From NCBI GenBank assembly GCA_043228905.1, contig JBHGNT010000010.1, positions 21,700,001-21,764,000 of the forward strand: a stretch of DNA of 64,000 bases, written 5' to 3'. This DNA comes from Azolla caroliniana (Eukaryota; Polypodiophyta). The notes beneath the pieces are model-generated. The model was not told where the DNA came from. It ran no database searches and saw nothing but the letters and a program-made list of their open reading frames with translations. This document shows, in pieces, positions 57,717 to 64,000 of the stretch (the first letter of the stretch is position 1; every line of letters starts with the position of its first letter). The translations under genes and the position numbers were made by a program.

Positions 57717-60700
57717 CTATGTTTGAGCTATTTGCTTGTCAAATGACTGGCTACCTTCAGTCTTAACATGCTTATTAGTATGAGAAGGAGACTTCATGCA
57801 TGAATTACAATTCCAGCACCCTAACTTCTTTCTTCTCTTGTTGCTATTGCTTCTACTAAGGGATACATTTCTCTCTGACCCAAATAGCAACAAGAACCAG
57901 GAGAGCCCGTATCCTCGAAGCCTTCGGTTCCGTTCAATGCTGCTTGAAACTTTATTCCTTGAGACACTTGCTTCCCGTCTCCTCCGCGAAGAGGTTTCTC
58001 CTTCTCCTTCTTCTTCTTCTTCTTCTACATCTTCTTCCTCCTCTTCTGGCCTATTTAAAAGCTGTCTTTGGGTGATCTCAATGGTAGAGCTAACTCTCAT
58101 AAGCTCCTTCCCCACCGATTGTAGATCAAGCGAATGTCTTCTAGTCAATGCTTTGTAACTCTTCATTTGTTCCATCAGCTTCCCCACATATTCATCATCC
58201 CATCCATCCATTGTAGGGGCACTCTCTTTGCTCACAAGATCAAGTACTTGCACTTCTAATTCCTCGGTTACAGCCTCCTGCTGCTCAGTCCAAGGCATAA
58301 CCGTTTCCTTCATTTTGCTCACTTGCTGCCTCTGCAATACCAATTCTTCTGTTAACTTGTTAACTCTTTCCTCGGCTCTTTTCCTCTTATCCACCCATTG
58401 GTGTTTTTGCCTCGCATCCATCGATCCTTGTTGCGCATTCCCTTCTTTGAGAAGCTTTTGTAGTTCTCCTAACTCTGCTTCCATCTTCTCCACTTGTTCC
58501 ACACGGGCTTGTAGGTCTTCTTTAAGTTTCATGCGTTCTTCCTTCAATCCTATCAACTCACTCTCCAGCTTTTCATCCATCAGTACTTGATGCAAGCGTG
58601 TACCAAGGTTTATATGCAACCTAGCTAGCCCCTGCAGCTCACCCTCCCCTTCTATAGAGCGTGTTTCCAGTGCTTCGATTTCTTCTTGCAGTAGCTCTTT
58701 AGCTGCAGTGATGAGAGATGTTTCTTGAACATCTTTGGCAGCTGCCTCCTCTTCATTAGTAGTCTCCCTCATCCTCAATTGAATGGAGGGTGATCTTGGT
58801 TGTTCTGATATATTTGGCTGCCTCGTCTCTTCTGCAGAGGCTTCCTCTGCTACTTTGCCCGAGTAGTTTTGTAATAGCATTCTCAGGTTTTCCACGGCCT
58901 TGTGCAACACAGTGACATCCTCCACTATTTCTTGATGTTGCATTGACACTAGGGCTGTGGCAAGTTCTAGATCAGAAGTTTTATCTTGCAGGCTATCTAG
59001 ATTCATGCCCTCAATAACCATCTCTTCATATCGTGACAATCTCTCTTCTTCCAGAGGAATGCTATTATAGCCTCCTTTTTGCAAGGTATTCAGTATTTCC
59101 ACACATTCCTGGAATTTTCTATCTTCATCGTTACCATCGAGCAGCTCTTTCGCCACCAGTCTGATCTCCTCACACAAGATGAGTAAATTATCTTTCAAAA
59201 GCAACGCATATGTGATATCCTTTTCTTGCAAGTCAGATAGCATCACATGTAGTTTTTTGTTCTCCATCTTTACAGTCTCCAGTTCTACTTTTAGTTCATT
59301 ATTCTCTTCCCCCATTCCATGTGTCTTGCCTTGCAGATTGTATAATAATTTCTCAGCATTCTGCATTTCAGAAGCAGAGTCTGCCTGCCTATTTATCCTC
59401 TCATCCTCTACAGCTTCTGGATTTTGTTCGATTCTTGCTGCAAGCTGTCCTCTTTTATGTTCATCCTTGAAGACAACTACTTTCTCCTTCAGTTTGTTGA
59501 CAACATCTACCATTACAAGAACCATACTCTTCAAACTGAAGCTTTCAACCGCATTTTCAGAGTTGATTGTTTCCGTGTGATGAAATGGCTGTTTCATAAA
59601 TTCATCATGGATGATTTCAGACAAAATCACTTCCTTTGCAGCTCCATAGGTCCCATTTTGCGCTTTGAAGTGGAATATCTGTTTCTTAATATTGGCAATT
59701 GTTTCCTCTTCTAATAAAGCAATTTCATCCCTGGCAGGAGTGAAGCTGCCATCACTGTCGTTCGACATCATCCGATCAATATGTTCCATCTCAGATAGCA
59801 TCTGAGATAAATCCCTGACATGTTTCTGGAGTCCAATCCATAATGCATGTTTCATCTTATGTGTGCTGTCAAAAGCTAATTCACCCTCCAGATCTTGCAC
59901 GAGAACATCTTCGTCCAGTTTAGCTACCAAGCTTTCTTTAGGAACCTCAAGTGCTTTATAATGAGATTCTAACTCAGCCATAGATACGTTAGGGTAAGTT
60001 ACTTCTTTAGTGCCATTGCGTGCATGTAGCTTCATGTGGTTATTCTCTTCTTCTGATCTATTCAATGGTTTCTGTGATTCCTCCACCTGTATTAGCAGCA
60101 ATCCAGTAGCTTTTACCGATTCTTCATGTTCTTCCTCTGTTTGAAGAGGCATCTGTCTCATGTTCTCCAATTCTGTTGGTTCAGCCGAAACATTGGCGTT
60201 CACAAGAATATTCTCTTCGTCCACTTTGGAAACTGCAGATATGTGTTTTTTACTCTGTTCTCCACACGAATCACCCACCACTGCTTTTTCTTGATGAGAT
60301 ACTGCAATAGACTTGCTTTCATTCTGTAACTTCCAAACTCTCTCATGTAGCTCCTGCGACAAGTTCTCTAATTCTGTTGCTTGGGCAGCCAGTTTGTTCT
60401 TCAGCATCATGTTCACTTCCTCCACTTTGGAAACTGTAGCTTTATGTTCTTCCACCTGTCCTCTAAGGAAACTATTCTCTGCAACTTTTTCTTGATGAGA
60501 TGCTGCAATAGATTTGTTTTCATTTTGCAACATGAAAACTTTCTCATGATGCTCATTTGTCAGCTTCTCTAAAACTGTGGCTTGGGCAGCCAAATCTAAA
60601 ATCAGCATCACGTTCTCTTCTTCCACCTTCGAAACTGTAATTTTATGTTCTTCCACCTTTCCTCTAAGCAAAGCATTCTCTGCAACCTTTTCTTGATGAG

Positions 60701-63700
60701 AAGCTGTGATGGATTTGCTTTGATCTTGTAACTTAAGGACCCTATCATGAACCTCCTTCAGCTGAACATTTTGAAGATCCTTTAGGACCGCTTTCAATTG
60801 CATAATCTCTGTCAGGCCACTATCCAACTTAAAGGCCATGTCCTTGTTCTCTTCTGTCAGAGATGCCACTTTGTTTTGCAGTTCATACACAAGCTTTTCT
60901 TTTACAGACAACTCCTCTACAGCTTCCAAATGCTTGCTTTCTAAGACAGATGATTCATTATGTAGTTCATTTACCATCCTAGATTTAGATTCTAGCTCCA
61001 TTTTAAGATGAGACATTTCCTCAATCGTAGTCTTCACAGCTGCATCATGGGAATCCTTATCTTTCTGGAGGTGCTGTTTTAGGCTTACACATTCCTCCTC
61101 TATTGAGGAGAGGGTTTTCTGTAAACTTTCTGCTTCAACCGAGAGCCTCTGCATAGCCTCATCCCTTTGATGAAGCTGCACTTTTAGGTCTTCAAGTTCT
61201 TTCTCTAGATTTGTCACCTGATTAACAAATAGGGATTTCTCCTTTCGCAAAGCCACTCCCTCAGCTTGCAAAGTATTGATCTCTTCGTTGAACTTGATGG
61301 CTTCCTGTTGTTGAAGCATAAGCTCATTTCTACTTTGGAAATTTTCTGAGTTGAGATCCTCGATTTGTTTTTCCATGGTCTTTAGTTTTGAATTCCATTC
61401 ATGATTCATCTTTGAATACTGCTCTGCTGCATCAAGTTTGTTAGCTTCTGCAGATTTAAGCTGCTCTTGCAAATGGTTTGCCTCTTTAACCTTATCATTT
61501 AACTGCAGCCTTCCAGCCTCGACATTCAATGATAACTCATCTCGTTCATGTTGTGTAGTTTCCAATTCTTTCTTAATTTCATCTAACTTCTCTTCGACTT
61601 CTGCTTTCTTCTTTTGCAAATCACCAAGGACCTGTTCAAGCTCCCCTTTAGCTGCAAGTGTTGCAGATAAATCCTGCTTGAGCAACTTGTTCCCGTCCCT
61701 CTGCCTTCTAATCTCTTCATTGCTCTCTAGTATTGTATTCTCAGCATCCCTTCTGTAAGCCACCGACAGAGTAACTAGTCCCTCTAGCCTTTCATTCTCG
61801 TGTTGCATATCTGCAAGCTTGTCCTGAAGCATGTTTCCTTCCACCTCGCGGCTTTCGGCATGTGATAAAGACAAATGCAACTGTTTCTCGAGTTCTAACT
61901 TTACTGCTTGCAAAGCCAAAACATCTTGCTCTAATTTTCCCACTTCCTCAAACTTAGAGTTCAAGGCATCCTCTATTTTAGCATTATCTTGTTTAAGTTG
62001 AACAAGGTTAGTTTGCATTTTCAGCAGGTCACTAGTTGCTGTTGTCGCTTCAGACTTCTTTTGCTCCAAATCTTTCAGCAAATCGGCACATTTCTTAGCT
62101 AGAGCATCTTTCTCCCCAATAGCTAAGTGTAAGGCATTCTCAGTTTCCGCATTATCTTGTTTGAGTTGAACAACATTAGCTTGCATTCTCAGCAGTTCAC
62201 CAGTTGCTCTTATGGCGTCAGACTTCTTTTCCTCCAAATCTTTAAGAATGTTCGTGTATTTTTTATCTAGTTCATCCTTTTCCAGAATAGCCAAGTTTAA
62301 AGTATCCTCGGTTTTAGCATTATCTTGTTTCAGTTGAACAATGTCAGTCTGCATCTTCAGTAGGTCTCCAGTTGCCCTTATGGCTTCAGACTTCTGTTCC
62401 TCCAAATCTTTCAGCAGATCTGTGAATTTGTGATCTAGTGCATCCTTCTCTTCAATAGTTAAGTTTAGTCTGTCCATAATAATCTTTTTATCCTGTTCTG
62501 CACTGTTCAATGCTTGTTGCAACCTCTGAAAATCCTCATCTTGCTTATGCATATCTTTCTTCAAGGATTCAACAATGCAAGTGAGTTGCTTTTTCTCATT
62601 CAGAAGGTTCAACACTTCTTCCTTGAGACTGTCACCTGTCTGCAATGCCACCATTATATCTTTCTCCATTACCCCTTTCTCGCTCTCTAACACTTTGATA
62701 TGTTCCTCCAGCTCATTATATTTTTCTACATGAGTACTGATGTTTCTAGTTAAATTCGCTCTATCTTCTGTGAGCAGGATAATCTCTTTCTGGAAATCAT
62801 CGATTTGCTTCATCATGGAAAGCTTCTCTTCCTGCCTTTTCTTCTGGTCTTGTGAATAGGAATTGTTGGCTGCTTCAGCCTTGGAAAGTGTTTCATTCAA
62901 TGTCTCTATTTCTGTCATTAGCTTCTGAGTAACATCAGAGCTCTTTTGCAACTCTAAAAGTAATGATTCTTCTCGGTTTTTCAAAACAGATTTATCTTCC
63001 TGTAAAAGGGCCACATCCTTGCAAAGCATTGAATTCTTGTTCTCCAGAAGAGCAACCTCGGCCTCAAGATTGCCAATGTCTCTCACCTTGTTTTGAGCTT
63101 CATTTATTAGGTTTACATTTCGTGCATCCAAATCAGAAAGTTTGCATTGCAAATTATGTATTTCTACCTTAGCCTTCTCATTATCTTCTACTATGATTTT
63201 ATTTTCTTCTTCAACCTTAACAAGCTGATCTTTCAGTGACAGATTTTCCCGCTGCATTATTTCCTTGTTGCTTTCCAAACTAGAGATTATATGCTGCATG
63301 TCATTATGCCGGTTTGAATGAGTAGCAACCTCACCAAGAAGTAGAAATCGCTCTTCTGTTAAATGGCGATGATTTGTTTCAAGCTCCTCATGATTTTTCT
63401 TTACAGTAAATATCTCATCTAAATATTTCTGTTGTTTAAGAAGCAGAACTTTATTTGCTTCTTTTTCTGAGACATTAGCTTGATGTAACTCCTTCACTTC
63501 TAACTCAAGGTGGTTTTTCCTCACCAAGCATTCCCCAAGTTCTGTGGATAAAGAATCACATTGCTCTTTGAGAGAATTTATCCGCTCCTCTAGACCATGT
63601 TCATGGACTAAACGTGATGAAATGTCAGCATTCAATGCTACAATTTGGCCATGCAAATCTGAAATTTTTTCACTTAATATTTCAATGCTTCTTTCTTTCT

Positions 63701-64000
63701 CGGCCAGTTGATCAACCACTGATCCATGTGCAATCACTTCTTGGGAGAGTTTTAGCTTCAAATCATTTATTTGAGCTTCAAAATCACCGAGTTTCCTGGT
63801 GCAATCTTCATTCTGCCTTGCTAACGAGATGTTATCTTCCCTTGAATTGTGGATCTGTTCTTCTAGTGATTTGACTTCATTCTTCAGTTTTTCGATGACC
63901 TGAGCCTTAGCATGATCTTCGTATTGAAGAGATTTTTGAGCTACCATAAGGATTGCAAGTTCTTCCTGAACTTTCTGAGCTGCCTCAGCTGTGACTTGAT
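57717..64000 (-). CDS. Giant coiled-coil protein, C-terminal part (5' end outside window)
   Basis: One uninterrupted frame of 2,076 codons from the ATG at 63947 to the stop at 57717, and it stays open to the right edge, so the true start is beyond 64000. The sequence is almost all heptad-type Leu/Glu/Lys/Gln coiled coil, similar in style to CIP1, NETWORKED or golgin proteins, but I see no NAB, FHA or motor domain here and do not assign a family. Two inner repeats stand out: three 56-residue units (about 61.95-62.45 kb, eight heptads each) and three 67-residue units (about 60.15-60.75 kb). The C terminus has an acidic run (EEEEEDVEEEEEEGEGE), an Arg/Ser-rich stretch, a short hydrophobic segment (YGLSWFLLLFG) and a basic tail with CWNC/SC. 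A cytoskeletal or membrane-tether role is a guess. Confidence 0.9.
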   Translation of the reverse strand, partial: QVTAEAAQKVQEELAILMVAQKSLQYEDHAKAQVIEKLKNEVKSLEEQIHNSREDNISLARQNEDCTRKLGDFEAQINDLKLKLSQEVIAHGSVVDQLAEKERSIEILSEKISDLHGQIVALNADISSRLVHEHGLEERINSLKEQCDSLSTELGECLVRKNHLELEVKELHQANVSEKEANKVLLLKQQKYLDEIFTVKKNHEELETNHRHLTEERFLLLGEVATHSNRHNDMQHIISSLESNKEIMQRENLSLKDQLVKVEEENKIIVEDNEKAKVEIHNLQCKLSDLDARNVNLINEAQNKVRDIGNLEAEVALLENKNSMLCKDVALLQEDKSVLKNREESLLLELQKSSDVTQKLMTEIETLNETLSKAEAANNSYSQDQKKRQEEKLSMMKQIDDFQKEIILLTEDRANLTRNISTHVEKYNELEEHIKVLESEKGVMEKDIMVALQTGDSLKEEVLNLLNEKKQLTCIVESLKKDMHKQDEDFQRLQQALNSAEQDKKIIMDRLNLTIEEKDALDHKFTDLLKDLEEQKSEAIRATGDLLKMQTDIVQLKQDNAKTEDTLNLAILEKDELDKKYTNILKDLEEKKSDAIRATGELLRMQANVVQLKQDNAETENALHLAIGEKDALAKKCADLLKDLEQKKSEATTATSDLLKMQTNLVQLKQDNAKIEDALNSKFEEVGKLEQDVLALQAVKLELEKQLHLSLSHAESREVEGNMLQDKLADMQHENERLEGLVTLSVAYRRDAENTILESNEEIRRQRDGNKLLKQDLSATLAAKGELEQVLGDLQKKKAEVEEKLDEIKKELETTQHERDELSLNVEAGRLQLNDKVKEANHLQEQLKSAEANKLDAAEQYSKMNHEWNSKLKTMEKQIEDLNSENFQSRNELMLQQQEAIKFNEEINTLQAEGVALRKEKSLFVNQVTNLEKELEDLKVQLHQRDEAMQRLSVEAESLQKTLSSIEEECVSLKQHLQKDKDSHDAAVKTTIEEMSHLKMELESKSRMVNELHNESSVLESKHLEAVEELSVKEKLVYELQNKVASLTEENKDMAFKLDSGLTEIMQLKAVLKDLQNVQLKEVHDRVLKLQDQSKSITASHQEKVAENALLRGKVEEHKITVSKVEEENVMLILDLAAQATVLEKLTNEHHEKVFMLQNENKSIAASHQEKVAENSFLRGQVEEHKATVSKVEEVNMMLKNKLAAQATELENLSQELHERVWKLQNESKSIAVSHQEKAVVGDSCGEQSKKHISAVSKVDEENILVNANVSAEPTELENMRQMPLQTEEEHEESVKATGLLLIQVEESQKPLNRSEEENNHMKLHARNGTKEVTYPNVSMAELESHYKALEVPKESLVAKLDEDVLVQDLEGELAFDSTHKMKHALWIGLQKHVRDLSQMLSEMEHIDRMMSNDSDGSFTPARDEIALLEEETIANIKKQIFHFKAQNGTYGAAKEVILSEIIHDEFMKQPFHHTETINSENAVESFSLKSMVLVMVDVVNKLKEKVVVFKDEHKRGQLAARIEQNPEAVEDERINRQADSASEMQNAEKLLYNLQGKTHGMGEENNELKVELETVKMENKKLHVMLSDLQEKDITYALLLKDNLLILCEEIRLVAKELLDGNDEDRKFQECVEILNTLQKGGYNSIPLEEERLSRYEEMVIEGMNLDSLQDKTSDLELATALVSMQHQEIVEDVTVLHKAVENLRMLLQNYSGKVAEEASAEETRQPNISEQPRSPSIQLRMRETTNEEEAAAKDVQETSLITAAKELLQEEIEALETRSIEGEGELQGLARLHINLGTRLHQVLMDEKLESELIGLKEERMKLKEDLQARVEQVEKMEAELGELQKLLKEGNAQQGSMDARQKHQWVDKRKRAEERVNKLTEELVLQRQQVSKMKETVMPWTEQQEAVTEELEVQVLDLVSKESAPTMDGWDDEYVGKLMEQMKSYKALTRRHSLDLQSVGKELMRVSSTIEITQRQLLNRPEEEEEDVEEEEEEGEGETSSRRRREASVSRNKVSSSIERNRRLRGYGLSWFLLLFGSERNVSLSRSNSNKRRKKLGCWNCNSCMKSPSHTNKHVKTEGSQSFDKQIAQT
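60145..60750 (-). repeat. Three 201-bp repeats within the coiled-coil gene
   Basis: Units start at the His codons near 60345, 60546 and 60747, exactly 201 bp apart, each encoding a block with KSI.ASHQEK and VEE(H/S)K..VSKVEE. The lowest-coordinate unit is the most diverged. Confidence 0.85.
61945..62450 (-). repeat. Three 168-bp repeats within the coiled-coil gene
   Basis: 'cagacttc' anchors at 62051, 62219 and 62387 are 168 bp apart. Each unit encodes 56 residues with QLKQDNA and KDLE(E/Q)(K/Q)KS, an exact eight heptads, so repeats keep the coiled-coil register. Confidence 0.88.

Noticed and set aside
58228-61758. Several Ser/Cys-rich plus-strand frames
   Set aside because: Complement of the coiled-coil coding sequence; no independent support.

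Overview
This is nuclear DNA of a flowering plant. It holds intron-rich genes whose exons read through perfectly in phase into well-known plant proteins, with long A/T-rich introns, abundant GA/CT and TA microsatellites, a plant-type hAT element, a LINE, a 5S rRNA-derived fragment and an organelle-type intron relic. The species is not identifiable from what I can see. Exon structures were built by hand from splice sites and protein family knowledge; every internal exon keeps frame.

Layout, left to right. 1-4.7 kb: gene-poor, with a 5S-derived (Cassandra-like) fragment and a tRNA-derived SINE-like stretch. 6.0-11.7 kb (+): a lipin-type phosphatidate phosphatase (PAH) whose third intron has a GC donor and is packed with repeats. 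10.3-16.1 kb: the 3' half of PAH and its downstream minisatellite appear twice, the copies ending exactly at the two edges of a 100-N gap, so this is almost certainly an unmerged contig overlap rather than a second gene. 17.0-21.4 kb: a hAT-like element split by a nearly intact, RTE-like LINE (-). 21.8-24.7 kb (-): beta-ureidopropionase (PYD3). 26.5-34.1 kb (-): the PHD-SET histone methyltransferase ASHR3, with an E2F palindrome about 2 kb upstream of its start codon. 39.9-45.8 kb (+): the ZnT9-like cation-efflux protein MTPC4. 47.3-53.1 kb (-): an EXECUTER-family chloroplast protein. 55.2-56.7 kb (-): a small FAM136A/DUF842 twin-CX3C protein. 57.7 kb to the right edge (-): the C-terminal >2,090 residues of a giant coiled-coil protein whose 5' end lies outside the window.

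The genes are ordinary housekeeping or regulatory genes with no operon-like link: lipid phosphate hydrolysis, pyrimidine breakdown, chromatin, metal transport, singlet-oxygen signalling, a mitochondrial small protein and a structural coiled coil. ASHR3 and MTPC4 are divergent; MTPC4 and the EXECUTER gene are convergent. The recurrent feature of the window is local tandem duplication of 50-320 bp segments inside introns, one of which duplicates a splice donor in PYD3. I found no clearly novel biological system; the best items for follow-up are the assembly duplication, the duplicated in-frame PYD3 donor, the organelle group II intron domain in PAH intron 3, and the nested transposon.
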